Origin: Ulota crispa
Taxonomy: Eukaryota; Streptophyta; Bryopsida; Orthotrichales; Orthotrichaceae
Length of the DNA: 64,000 nt
Direction of reading: 5' to 3'
NCBI GenBank assembly: GCA_963920765.1
Contig: OY987243.1
Coordinates: forward strand, 17,782,419-17,846,418
The notes under the pieces were generated by a model. It searched no databases, was not told the origin of the DNA, and was given only the letters and a program-made list of their open reading frames with translations. The translations under genes were made by a program, and so were the position numbers. Shown here piece after piece: positions 44,866 through 56,611 of this stretch (within the stretch, counting starts at the first letter, position 1; each line of letters begins with the position of its first letter).

Positions 44866-46508
44866 TCAAGGCTTCATGTGCAAATTGGGCCTATATGAAA
44901 ATTGTAGTGGCTCCTCGATAGCATGGTTAACAGGGATGATCTGAGTCTTTGATTGCCTAGTCTCCACGTCATATGACGACAAATAGTCCATGCATGACAC
45001 CCAAATCATGCTTCCTTGTGGGTTGCAGCTGAACCAGTTGTTAGTGCACCAGCCATTCTCTCTAGCAAGATTTTTGAAAGGCTCTCTACGAGTTCCAAAA
45101 TCGCTCCTTGTCCGCGAAACCTATATCCACAGCACTCCGTGATCTACAGCATGTTGCACACCATCTTCTTGCAATTGCACAACATAAAAACAAAGGGGCA
45201 TATAGTTGAGCTCCGAGTGCAGGTATGCAGTACAATCACGAACTTGCATCGACTAGCAGAATCTTGGCTGCTCTTCAATGAGAAAAACATCATGGAGCTT
45301 TGCAGGAATGACAACGTACAAGGGTCCCATGCATCCCACAAGCTCTATGAACGCGAGAGCGCCGTTGCAAAAGCTGAAATAGTTGACGTCATCAAGACTC
45401 AAGTGTTGGATGTGGAACTTCCAAAGTGAGTGTTGCTGGACAACATTCCATCTGCTAGCGTCTGTGTCAACTTCAAAGAGCCTTAGAATTGCAACCGGAA
45501 ATGGTGTTGGCTCTGGATACATTGTCTCCCCATAGACATGATTCCTATCCAGCTCTATATTAGCAAAGTAGAGATGCCCGCCAACATGTGCCCTTGTGCA
45601 GTAATACCCCCAATTAACAATGTGATAGTCTTTAGTGCTATAGGGATGCTTACAATTCCATGGACAAGGCTTCAGAAAAAGCAAACAATTCCAACTGTTG
45701 GTGGTGGATGAGTAGGCAGCCACTAATTTTTCCACAGTGAGAATCACTCGGTAATTGTTGGCGTCTTCATCAACCTCCATCATTGCTTGCACCGGTTTGT
45801 GATACAAGAGAGGCCACAATTTGCACCCAATCATCTCACAATTGGCTGCCGCAAGTTCCTTGCATTGCTTGGTCAAGGGGTTGCACACCAACAGTCTCAT
45901 TATGCGATGCCCAAGAAATAATTGCTCCTTCTTTGGTGAATCCATTGGAGAGCTTGATTCAAGCAGGAGCGGATTTAGGCGATGGCTGCGGATTTGTTGG
46001 ACTAGGCCTTCAAAGCTCTTGATGAGCAATAGGCCTCCTGCACTGTCAATGATATCTCTCCAAGGGAGGTAGTTGTATAGCCACTTGTAGGGCATAAATG
46101 TCATGGGAGGGAGGACTAGCACCATTGTAGTGGCATCGTGTGCTGTTGAGTGCTAAATTGTGGACCACAACCAGGATAGCTCAGGTGGAAATGGAGACAT
46201 TCTTCCAAGGCATTTCTCTTCTAAATTGGGTGGCCACAAGTATCCCAAGTGCAGCCTCCACATCCGGTGGACAATGATAGGGAAATACCATTCTCGAGAG
46301 TTGTTTAGCCTACAAGCCTCCGAAATGCGTTTGATGTGGTAGGGAGTCCACATAGGCCATCTGTTGCAATTGAGCTGAGTGAGGCTGCGGGCAGAGAGGT
46401 GGGGCATTTGTTGCCAAACAACCAACTTGCCAATGTTGGCTAAATCTGCATCTGAATGAGTCCTCACATCAGTTGTGTCAGGCATAATTGCATCCACAAT
46501 TTGCATAC
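44866..46508 (-). pseudogene. F-box family protein, frame interrupted by three TAG codons
   Basis: F-box proteins are substrate receptors of SCF ubiquitin ligases. One minus-strand frame of about 547 codons runs from the ATG at 46506 (just inside an acceptor TTGCAG at 46509-46514) to the TGA at 44866. The N-terminus has a divergent F-box (WQQMPHLSARSLTQLNCNRW). Next comes the region typical of plant F-box proteins (LLLIKS, RLLVCNPLTKQCKELA, VAAYSSTTNSWNCL). The C-terminus keeps MIWVSCMDYLSSYDVETRQS. The frame contains TAG at 46153, 45253 and 45121 and no frameshift. Each TAG can come from CAG or TGG by one transition. The stops make it a probable pseudogene. A donor CTCTCAG|GTGAGC near 47273 may mark an upstream exon. 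Confidence 0.75.
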
Positions 46509-46514
46509 CTGCAA

Positions 46515-49500
46515 GCCACAATGAATGAAAATGTAGCAAGATGTCAGCTTACAAATTGGGCCTAACTGGTAATTTAAGGTGCTTGGAAGAGCCAAACTAT
46601 GGGCAAAGGCTTTACAAATGCAAGTTATGCAACTATAGCAATAGGTGCATGTTGTTGCGATCTAGTTAGGGTTCAATTTTCATATAACTATATGCTTACT
46701 CCCTCTCCATGGGGCATGTATATTACAACCACACATAAGCAAGAAAGCCACAAGAGACTCTCAAGGCCGATGCAAGTGGGAGAGATTGAAGCACAAGCAA
46801 GACATTTAGATATCCCATAAAGAGAAGGTGGGTAAACTAACTAAGTCTCCTTTTAAAAGAGAGAACACTACCACGAGAAGAAAGAAAATAATGTCTTGAC
46901 TACAACAACCAACTAGATGCCTGGAAAACAAAGTAAGGCTTAACTAAAACTACCAAAGAGAACATTGTGAGAAATGCCACTGCGTTTATCCCAAGAAAAG
47001 AGCTACAGTTGCTCTTCTTTTGGGCTTTTTTTAGACGACGGGATTATCACAAGAATTGTAGAATGAAGAACTCTCACAACAAAACCCTTGATGAGTGAGT
47101 GAGAACAGGAAGATGGAAGATCCAAGCCTACTGCAAGCAACAACTGAAAACCCTTGATGAGTGAGACAGTGAGAAAAGGAGGATGGTCACTTTGTTAAAA
47201 CAACAAGTCATGCAATTTGGAGAATCTCAAAGAAACAAATGCAACTATATCTTGAGAAAAAAAGTGCATGCTCACCTGAGAGAGAATTGCATGCAAAGTC
47301 CTCGCGCCAATAGCGAATGCAGCCCCCTGCCCCAAGTGATAAAGCAAGGCACAAGCTAGAACTCAACTTGGCTAGGCTAGAAGACAACAAGACACCATGA
47401 ACTGCAGCAATAAATGAGGAGGAAGTTGGTCTATATAGGTCAAAATATCTTGGAGGCTTGCATTAATACCTAGGTAGCTCTTTTACTTTATAGGTAGCTA
47501 CTTTTACATTATGAAGAATGAGATGTGTCTCAGTTCAAAACTGTAAGAAAATCCAAAAGTTGATTTTACTTTTGCAACTTTGCTTAATGAAAAGTTTGGT
47601 TTTTTTTTGTGATGTAGTGAAAATATCGACAAAAAAAATTTGTTGACAGAAAAGTTTGTTAACAAAGAAGTTTTCTAGTCTCGCTTGGTGTGTCTAATCT
47701 ATCATTGATCTTTGACCTGGTGCATAATATTCGCATTTCTTTCTTCTTGCAATCATTCTGCTATGAATTCAAATGTTGCCACTCCCATATGATGATTGAG
47801 GGTTTCCGAGCATTATCACTTGACAGGGATTACATCTGCAACCAACAAGAGCTAGGCCAATACGTTGCATTAGTAATATGTGTCAGTAGTATGTAGGAGC
47901 AGCACGTGGCACATGAGGTTCAAATTGTATTTATGAACTAACAAGAATAAAACTTCAGGGTCACCCCGGGTAAAAGATTTCATCCTGAGTGGCACCTCAA
48001 GTGGCGTTTGGATAATCATGATCATGAAAGTTAAAGTTTCTCTAATCTCTACAAGTGGAAAGAATTTTTCCCATCAACTACAACTCAATTTGATCAAGGC
48101 AACCTAGATCAAAGTACCCAATATGGTTGGAAGTCTTTATTAACAAGTCATTGGTATATTATTTTGTTGCTTCATGACTAATATTGCTATGGAGCACCAA
48201 TTGCATTGTGCGTTAATATTTAACACCACATTCTTGCTAGCTTTGGATCATGGTGCTGCCATTCATGTCATGTGTACAGAGTTCGTGCCGTCTTGCCTGT
48301 CTCTTGGAGTTGTGAATTGCATGTGAGCCGGGTGATGAATTCTATGCACCACATGCTTAAATAGCCGACCTAAATGGTCTTGTTTGTTGTGTACATGCAA
48401 GTCCAGCTACTCATAGCCACTCATAACCACAATTGTCTCTCGCCTTCTAGGAATTCTGTGTGGTCAACCTACATGCATGCTAATTGCTCATTTGAATCCA
48501 CGTGTTGAGGGAACTAAATCAAAGAACCTGATTTACTGGATAGACGGGTGTTGTACTTGTGGGAGGATGGTCATTGCAACAAGTTACCTTCCAATCGAGC
48601 TGCTAGTGGATCACAAAGGAAGTGGTCATTGGGGAACAGATCCGTAGTGCCTCTGTGGTATCAAAATAAATGGTGTCAAGGAGGTCCAATCTCTGCCTAG
48701 AGCAAGAGCTAAGTCAAAGTTTAGCAATGTCCATCAAAGAGCTCTAAGTCTTCTATTGATCCATGAGACAGCCTTGGAGATGTTCCTAAGCTGCTATGCC
48801 ACAGTGTAGTGAAGGCTTGTGGTAGAGTGATAGTGACGTGGATCAACAACTTGCTGAGGCCCAATCTTGATTTCCACTATCCACTTCATGTCCTGGAATG
48901 TGTTTCTATGTAGTAAAGAATGTGCTAGCGCCTAGCAGCAACCAATTTCCGTTGACACTGATCTCAAGTTTCCTTTTAGCACTGATGTCAACTAACTCTA
49001 GACTTGGATTAGATAACATATAGTTTTAAGTTATCATCTTTCAACTATGCAATGAGTCATGCAAGCTTAGCAAGCCCTGTTTTTGGAATGTGATACTTAC
49101 TACTCAGTGAAGGGTACTAGTTAGAATGTTGACCATTGAACTCCGATTGCTATAGGAGCTTGTTTTTCTTTTGAATCTCTAATTTGGTGTGGATCACTTG
49201 CTTTGCAATTGAGTTTTCCCACTGCATGTCTGCATCAAAAATGTTGAGTTTTGCACTAGTCTACTGAACCTAAATTTTTTATGGTCCTAGTGTTTAAAGG
49301 AATAGGCACTGATATTTGGGATGTTGTTTGATGAATTTTGGCCAAGTCCTAGTATCTTTCACTTGTATTCATTTGTTGCTTTTTGGTACAAAATGACACT
49401 TTTAGTAAAGTGGCCTATGGGCCCTATGAAAGTGATGCAAAGGATTTGGGAGGCTGCAACGAGTGCTGGAGTGGAAATAATATTTGTGCATGTATAATAA

Positions 49501-51444
49501 AACCACCTAAATATTCTTTGATTCAAACCATCGGTAGAGGGTCACGGTGAACTAACCCCTCTTTGCCCCCAGCCTAAATGGAATGGGCCATGAGGCTCTA
49601 TCATGGAATTCTATGTACTGTACGTCCATGTTTTTCGGTCAGGTGGGAAATGCTTCGCAATTTTATAAACATGGATAAAGTAATAATTTATCCCATATTT
49701 TGACATTGTTCAATTTATCCTCCTCTATGGTCCTAAACCAATTCAAGGTCTCCAAATCCAGACAAGGATTCCAAACTTCCATATTTAATTTCCTTGCGGT
49801 AAATTTCCAAACTCTCACAATGTTTGAAATGTGAAAAAAAAAAACTTTTTTACGCTGGCCCCAGATTTATAAAATAGTTGGCTGAGCCCGTGGCCCATGG
49901 TAGACTCTTTCCTCTTCTGACTTTTCCTTTTCATGTGAAAATAGGGCCTGATTATCTCTTCTTAACGAAATTGACGTTTCCTTAGCTTTTAAGGGCAAGA
50001 CAGTACTGAGAAATATTTACAACTTTGACACTTTCAGCGACCTAGAACCTAATTCAATACCCAATCTCAGTTTTTGGTGCTATTTGCAGCTAATCGCCTC
50101 CCTTTGGCACTCTGATTTGCACTTCTCTCACAAAATTGATGCTTCGGGCGATTTGAACAAAATTAAAATATAAGACAGGTGTCCAGTAGCAGAGGCTGAC
50201 TACATGCTCGTAATCGCGTGACAAAAACTCCTTTCATCCAAAAATTATTTGCAAAAGGTCAAACCTTAAAATGAAATGCATTAGACAATCTTCGGTCAGT
50301 GTTCACATACGCTGGTAATTTTAGCATTTTTCTACATAATTTTTCGTTGCTACGAAAGAAAATTAGTTCCAATGGCATGTCTTTTAGCACATTGACAGTG
50401 TTTCCATTTAAATTCACTGGCTGAGGTCTTTTGAACATCCTTTAGAGGAAATGGGATCTTGCTCAATCATTGATACAATGTCAGGGTAGCCTCATGTTTC
50501 AAGACGATGCTAATGTGAAGTTTGCTTTGAATGCTGGTCTGGTATGTAAGCCCAACGTTCACGTATTGTGACAACAAACTGCAGTCGGGTTGAACGACGC
50601 CTTTCAGTGTGAACATTAACCGCGGTGTTGTAAAGACAGAGGAAACTTAGGGTAGATACAAATTAGTTTTAAAACAGGAGCACTAAGGCGTATCGAGTGA
50701 GTGGAATTCTGCACAGGTCAGTCTCTATAATAACATCGCATCAAATGTTCACAAGTTGATTAGATCATCGTGAAAGTCATCTAGAATGACACGCACACAA
50801 TTATTAGACTCGCACTCTAAGCTTCAACTTGCACGGAATTCCAAAACTATTTACCATCCAAGTTTCCTGGACTCGGCTTTCTAACATCGCAAAAAGATTT
50901 TCAAAAAATGAAGCAAATGAGCTCTAGTTGAAAATCAAGGCTGCAAAATGGAACAAACAAAACACATGGTCTTTCAAAAACTTCACACAGTAAGTTACTC
51001 ATCAACATCAACAATGAAAGTCTTGTAGCAGACCTTACAATCAAGAAAAATGACTAATTCTTGAATCAGGCATACCTTACATTCCTGAAACTAGATTTAT
51101 ATCATAGTGTAGCAGTGACACAAGTGATGAACGTTCTCATCTACTTCACCATACCAAAGTTTCCACATGAATACTCTAACCAGAGTGAACGGTGGTTGAA
51201 ACAGCAAAATGAAGTTGCGTCTACCCACCGAGATTCATGTCGAAATGAATTCTCAGTAACCATTTTCGAAAGCAAGATACGTAGCCAGAGAAAAACTACA
51301 ACAAGGCGGTCTTTTGCTCAATTTCTCAAGTGAGGTTCGAGTGCATTGCAGCATATTTTGTACATACCCTCCATAACTCTTCTGTATTCACAAAAGATTC
51401 ACATCATCACGTGCCGGATGCGAATTGACGGTTGGCTCTGCAGC
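46515..51444. other. Spacer, including the likely 5' part of the F-box gene
   Basis: About 46.5-47.4 kb is likely the first intron and leader of the F-box pseudogene. From 47.4 to 51.4 kb I see no convincing exon, RNA gene or complete element, apart from a half F2 MITE at about 49690-49820. Confidence 0.5.
49690..49820. mobile_element. Half copy of hairpin MITE family F2
   Basis: It matches the right half of F2 (TTGTTCAATTTATCCTCC, then CTAAACCAATTCAAGG and CCAAATCCAGA). The matching left half is missing, so it is a truncated or solo-arm copy. Confidence 0.55.
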
Positions 51445-53045
51445 TTATGGGTAACCCTTGGAATAACCATCCCTCTCTCTGTTTTTATACGCGCAACAGC
51501 CAAAGGAATACACGACGATGAGGAACACCAGCACAATAATATTGGCAACAGCAACTCTTCGCCAATTCGACTTCACATTTTGCAACACTCCACCGCGGCA
51601 AGAGTTGCAATCCGTGCACAAAATTGTCGGAGTATTACTCCACTTGGAACAGTCCGGGTCAGTACCATTTGTTGGAGTCCCGTTCCACGTAATTGGATTC
51701 ACGTAAGTAAAACCACAGGACGTCGGTGGCTTGCAGCATCCCGACTGTCGGGCAGAAAAACAGAGCGAACAAAATTAGGGATGGATGGTGCAAAACTGCA
51801 CATGCTACATTTCGCTTCACTAACAAATGTAGACAAACATCAATATCCAGGGGTGAAAGCGGGAGTTCTAACCAGGGCTTTTTTTTTCATTTTTTGGAAG
51901 TGCAAAAGTGGCGATTTAAAATGTTATAGTGGTGCTCCAAATTTCAACATTCATCCACACATTGGATAGAAATATCACATTAGTACATATTACATGTCTA
52001 TAATTTGGTTTTCATCCACAATTTGGCAATTTCATCCAAGTTTTTTGGCATTTTTTTGACATTATTTAGCCAGACTATTTTTTTTGGTGCAATCTGGCAT
52101 CAGAAAGCCAAAAAAATAGCACTGGTTCTAACTTCTAAGCAGTCCCTCGCAATTGAACTGCCAGCATAATTTCCACAAACACAGATCATCATCCTCGGCT
52201 CAGTCTACTGCACATACATCGATGTGGGGCCGAGTGGAAAACCTTCTGATTTTCACTTGCCAAAAAAATGTGAGAGTTTAAGTATTGCCATCCAGTGATT
52301 GAATTAGGAGGGAGTTTTGAATTCATTTTTGATTTCAGAGACACTTCATTAGTCTAGGGCGTTGAGGAGGATACAATAGAACAATACAAAATAGGGAACA
52401 AATTATTACCATTACCCTTCTTTTGTGAAAAAATCTGAGGTTTTCCACCCCGGCCCCACATCGACGTATGTGCAGTAGACTGAGCCATCATCCTCTGTCT
52501 CCTAACAACCAAACCACTCCGGGAAAAAAGGTTGAAATCAAACATACCTCGAGAGGAGTAAGATGTGCAGCATCGAAAACGGTCTCATTGGCGAACTTCT
52601 TGCCCAGATCGTTGCACACTTTGGAATCGGCTATGCAACTCTGGATCTTCGCCCAGTATGAAGGATCGTCCACCTTTTTTTGCAACCAGTGGGAATAATC
52701 TCCAAGCTTATACTCCTTAAAGCCTTTACCAGAAACCGCCTTTCCCGCACCCGCATTGGTCACCACAAACGCGAAGATGGTGAAGCAGAAGAGAAGGACG
52801 ATCAGGAGGAACATCACGATGAGGTAGAGCAAGAGCAAAAACTTCTTGTCGCAAAACGCGCCGATCATCCCGGCAATGGACATGAGCAGGATGAACACTC
52901 CGAGCACAATAATCGGATACTGCAAGAATCGCACACACACGGTGTCGTGCGCTTTCTCGAGCCATACTCCAAAGGCAATAATCGGTATGGACAAAATGAA
53001 CGTCGCCAGATTCAGAAACCCGGTCAGGTAATTGCTACACCCCAT
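51445..53045 (-). CDS. Plant tetraspanin, two exons
   Basis: A 265-residue protein. Exon 1 is 53045-52548 (donor GAG|GTATGT), intron 52547-51745, exon 2 51744-51445 (acceptor GACAG|TCGGG), joined in phase 0. Tetraspanins organise membrane microdomains, and plant members act in cell identity and exosomes. Four membrane spans are visible, near residues 9-30, 43-64, 71-94 and about 228-250. The large extracellular loop between spans 3 and 4 holds the plant signature SGCCKPPTSCGFTY at the exon junction, then further cysteines (DCSKW, LCTDCNSCRGG). The N-terminus MGCSNYLTGFLN and the short cytosolic tail are typical. Length and single-intron position match the plant TET family. The frame is intact and GC-rich, so it is likely functional. 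The intron carries a partial MITE. Confidence 0.92.
52262..52440. mobile_element. Partial F2-like MITE in the tetraspanin intron
   Basis: It matches the left half of F2 in order: GAATTCATTTTTGATTTCAG, GAGGAGGATACAATAGAAC, then GGGAACAAATTATTACC. The inverted right half is absent. It lies wholly inside the intron. Confidence 0.5.
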
Positions 53046-53970
53046 GGTTATCGCTCCACCGAATCGTCAACAACCACGTCCTCCAATGCACTCTCTCCAA
53101 TGACCTTCTGCACACAAAAACCATTGCTTCTCAAGCTCTTGTCACCAAAAAAGCTCAAAAATCCAAAAAGGCTATAAAAAAAAGGAAAGCACACACACCG
53201 CGCACCGCTCCGGAAAACCTAAAAGCACAATTGTACCCGAACTAAAACAGAGCAACAACCTTACCTTCAAAAAACCTCGTACCTAGCTCCAAAAACAAGC
53301 TCAAAAACCTCGTCTTAACTTACGACTCCTGATATGAGTGCTTTCTAGCGAAAGAAAAGACAAATCATGTGCAATCAGAGCTTCAAAAGCGTATAAAACC
53401 GCTCGAAAGATTTGCAAACACCACCGCAAGTCTGCGCAACATATTAAACATCGCCGAAGCACCGTCTTGCGTCGGTCTACACGGCTTGCAGGGACTCCGT
53501 CGCCACTCCCCCAAGGCGCGTCCCCATAACCAGATCCGTAACTATATCCTGAATTGCAGCCAGCACCTCAGTCTTCTTACGAGACCGTCGATTTTGAAAC
53601 AACCTCGATGATCACCGTTAGATCATATCGTGGTCATGTCACGTGGTCCACGATCTGTCGAAGGGCTGGCGGTCCAGTTGGGATTTCAAATGGGACGCCG
53701 GTCTAGACGTGGCGTGATTTGAATTGATGTTCCACGTTGGCGCGTTGAAACACGATGTGGTCCGTGCGCAAGTGAGGAAGGCATGATCCGACGGTACTCA
53801 GTGTTCCAAACTCGAGCTCGATGTTGACGGGGAGATCGAATGAAATGCGGCTATTTCAGGGGGTGCCGACGACTTCTGGTAGGTAAGCTCAAATGGTACA
53901 AGGCCCTACTTGGCGTACCTTTAATTTAGGAGGGTATGCCCAGGGACCAGGGTATTTTATTAGTTTTTTT
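53046..53970 (-). promoter_or_regulatory. 5' leader and promoter side of the tetraspanin gene
   Basis: GC content stays raised up to about 53850, which suggests leader and proximal promoter. A long C/A-rich leader lies just upstream of the ATG. No specific box can be supported, and no other gene is seen. Confidence 0.4.
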
Positions 53971-54372
53971 AAGGACCGACTATGTGGACACCCCCCAATT
54001 GCTACGCGGACACCCCAGCCAAATCTATTAAATTTGAGATTATTATTACATTGAAATGTTAAATAAAATCCAAGCAATAGTTTAGTATATATTTGTGTTT
54101 TCAAACGCTTCTAACATACAATAAATCTGCCTCATTTGTGATACAGTCAAGAGTCAAACCAATAAATGAAAGGAGCAACTAGTTTAACTCCTAACCGTGT
54201 CACAAATGAGGCAAATTTGTTGTGTGTTTGCAACACTTGTAAACGCAAATGTAAGCTAAAGTATGGCTCCAATTGATTTCATATTTCAGGGTAATAATAA
54301 TCTCAAATTAATAAATTTGGCTATGGGGGGTGTCCGCGTAGCAATTGGGAGGTGTCCACCTAGTCGTTCCTT
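53971..54372. mobile_element. Hairpin element, family F3, copy 1
   Basis: It begins AAGGACCGACTATGTGGAC and ends with the inverted GTCCACCTAGTCGTTCCTT. The arms carry the inverted marker GGTGTCCGCGTAGCAATTG and converge on a centre near 54165. It is about 400 bp with no coding capacity. Confidence 0.85.
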
Positions 54373-54377
54373 TTTTT

Positions 54378-54787
54378 ATGGGATGATTAGGGAGACACCC
54401 CTAATTGCTAGGTGGACACCCCCTAATAGCCCAACCTATTAAATATGAGATATTATTATGCTGAAAAATAAAATAAAATCAAAGTAATAATTTAGCACAC
54501 ATTTACGCCTACAAACGTTGCGAATATATAACAAACATGTCTCATTTGTGACATGGTCAAGAGTTGAACTAGTCCCTCCCTTCATTTATAAGTTTAGCTC
54601 TTGACCATGTCACAAATTTGACATATTTGTTGTATGTTTGCAGCTCTTGCAAACACAAATGTGTGCTAAAATATTATTTTGATTTCATTTCATATTTCAA
54701 CGTAATAAAAATCTCAAATTTAATAGGTTGGGCTATAGGGGGTGTCCATCTAGCAACTAGGGGGTGTCCTCCCTAGTCATTCCCTTT
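54378..54787. mobile_element. Hairpin element, family F3, copy 2, in tandem with copy 1
   Basis: The same architecture and sequence family as the preceding copy (GACACCCCTAATTGCTAGG on the left, inverted at about 54740-54775), but clearly diverged from it. It starts only about six bases after copy 1 ends. Confidence 0.85.
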
Positions 54788-55106
54788 CTTTATTGGAATG
54801 CCATGCAGGCAAAAGAAATAAAGGATTAAATAGACCACGTTTACACGTTCATTCATAGAATTGGTTTTGGTTAGTAACTTTCACCCAAATATAGGCAACC
54901 TTATTGTTTGTACAGCGTATGACACTTAGCCAACTCAAGTGGTTAGCCTAAGGCTTTGTTAAAAAAAAGTTATCAAAAGTTTGAGTCCACCAAGATGAAG
55001 CTTAGGGTTTGTCCCATTTGGTGGTGGAGTTACTTTTGAGCTAATGAGTGTATGTAATGTGCCTTAATATTTCTTGTTTGGCCAATAGTTGTTGGTTATA
55101 ATTTAT

Positions 55107-55507
55107 GGGAATTGATATATGCACACATAGGGTTTGATATATGTACACCGCCATAGGGGGAGGTAAATTTAGATGTTTATCTTCAAAAAGCTGATTTTGT
55201 AGACTTTGAATTCAAATTTGGATTTAGAGACCTTGATTTAGTTTATAACCACAATGGATGTTACAATTGAACAACGCCTAGTGGAAAAGCTTGGCTAGGG
55301 GGAAAATTATTACTTTTACCCTTATTTGTAAAAAAAACTAAGCTTTTCCATTGGGCATTGTTCAATTGTAACTTCCATTGTGGCTCTAGACAAAATCAAG
55401 GCCTTGAAAATCCAAATCTGAATTTGATTTTTCCAAAAACAGCTTTTTGACAATAAATATCCAAATTTTACCCTTCCCCATCCAATAGTGTGCATTTATC
55501 AAGTCCC
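55107..55507. mobile_element. Hairpin MITE, family F2, copy 3
   Basis: It starts GGGAATTGATATATGCACA and ends with the inverted GTGCATTTATCAAGTCCC. TA occurs one base outside each end. It is the same family as 23684-24083 and 38374-38788. Confidence 0.85.
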
Positions 55508-55593
55508 ATATAAGTCCTCCTCCCCGTTGTACCAACATGGTCATGCCTTCCATGGCCCTTGTAGCATGGCTCCCATGCCACCCTTGTACTCTA

Positions 55594-55928
55594 TTTTTAT
55601 TTAACTTTAGTTAAACTTGTACATACTCTACCATATTTTTACACAAAAATTGTGTTTAACCAATCAAGCGGAGGACTACGGCAATGCAATTATGTCCTCC
55701 ACGACCCCGTAACCCCATCCCCCATGACGCCATACAATCCCATACCTCCATGCCCGCACACCTCCATGCCATCTCCTCATGTCACTTGTAGTTATAACTT
55801 GTAATTTACTTTGGTTAAACTTGGACTTTATTCTATTTTTAGAAAAAAATCCAAATTTTACTTTAGTTAAGCTTGTGATCTACCCTATTTTTACACAAAA
55901 TTAGTCTTTGACCAATGGCGTGGAGGAC
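55594..55928. repeat. Imperfect direct repeat, period about 240 bp
   Basis: The sequence around 55600-55672 (CTTTAGTTAAACTTGT, ATTTTTACACAAAAATT, ACCAATCAAGCGGAGGAC) recurs, diverged, at about 55860-55928 (CTTTAGTTAAGCTTGTG, ATTTTTACACAAAATTAG, ACCAATGGCGTGGAGGAC). A third weaker match is near 55805-55850. There are no genes here. Confidence 0.6.
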
Positions 55929-56611
55929 CGAACTTTAGACAAAAGTTGATCAAATTCAATTATATATGTAGCCTTATAGAAATAAACTTGCACAAATTTT
56001 TGATCACCTTAATTGCAAGGCGTTATATGATGAGGCCTATTTTTGATATCCTTTAGTTGTCAAGCCTTTTTTTTCAAAATCTGGCCAATCGTTTGGCCTT
56101 TTCTGATATTTTCCTTATGTATTACCTAGCAAAAGATCAATAGTTAATTAGACACTCCATGTGTAGTTTGAGGAAATTTTTTTTTATCAAAAATTTTGTT
56201 TGTCAAATTACACTTCTTGTAAAACGAATCACACATTTTGTCTTACAAATTTCTCATTGAAAAACTTCTCTATCAAAATTTTATTTTGTCAAAAAGCTCT
56301 TCAATAAAAAACTTCATAGTCAAAAAACATTTTTATCAAATTTTATCACTAGTACACCTGAAAAACCAAGCTTTACTTTATGTAAAAGTAACAAGACTAA
56401 GATTTATATTGTGAATTTCCTTATAGTTTTAAATTTAGGAACATCTCGTTTTTCGTAAAGTAAACAAGCTACCCAGGTTTCAATGCTGGCCTTCATGGTA
56501 TTTGACATTCCGGTATATAAGTTTAAAGCCAACTTCTTCCTCACATATTAAGTTATTGTACTTAACTTAATCGTTGTTGAGTGTGTTGCTGTGTGCTTGG
56601 ATTTTGCAGTC
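55929..56611 (+). promoter_or_regulatory. Upstream region of the EPL-like gene
   Basis: AT-rich, with no coding signal. A TTTTGCAG acceptor ends at 56609, two bases before the start codon, so a non-coding first exon probably lies upstream within or beyond this stretch. Confidence 0.4.

Noticed and set aside
45016..45429. Plus-strand frame opposite the F-box pseudogene
   Set aside because: It is a shadow of the minus-strand F-box frame. It has no domain of its own and the F-box motifs read on the other strand.
44866..46508. Possibility that the TAG codons in the F-box frame are corrected by RNA editing
   Set aside because: U-to-C editing of stops is known from plant organelles, not nuclear transcripts. 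Simple C:G to T:A decay explains the stops and is shared with nearby transposons.
51061..51333. 90-codon plus-strand frame downstream of the tetraspanin
   Set aside because: No domain or codon bias is visible. It lies where the tetraspanin 3' UTR is expected.
55500..55790. Possible relation of the C-rich stretch near 55.5-55.8 kb to the minisatellite at 40.3 kb
   Set aside because: They share only short words (such as ATACAATCCCAT on one strand), which is too little to claim homology without an alignment.
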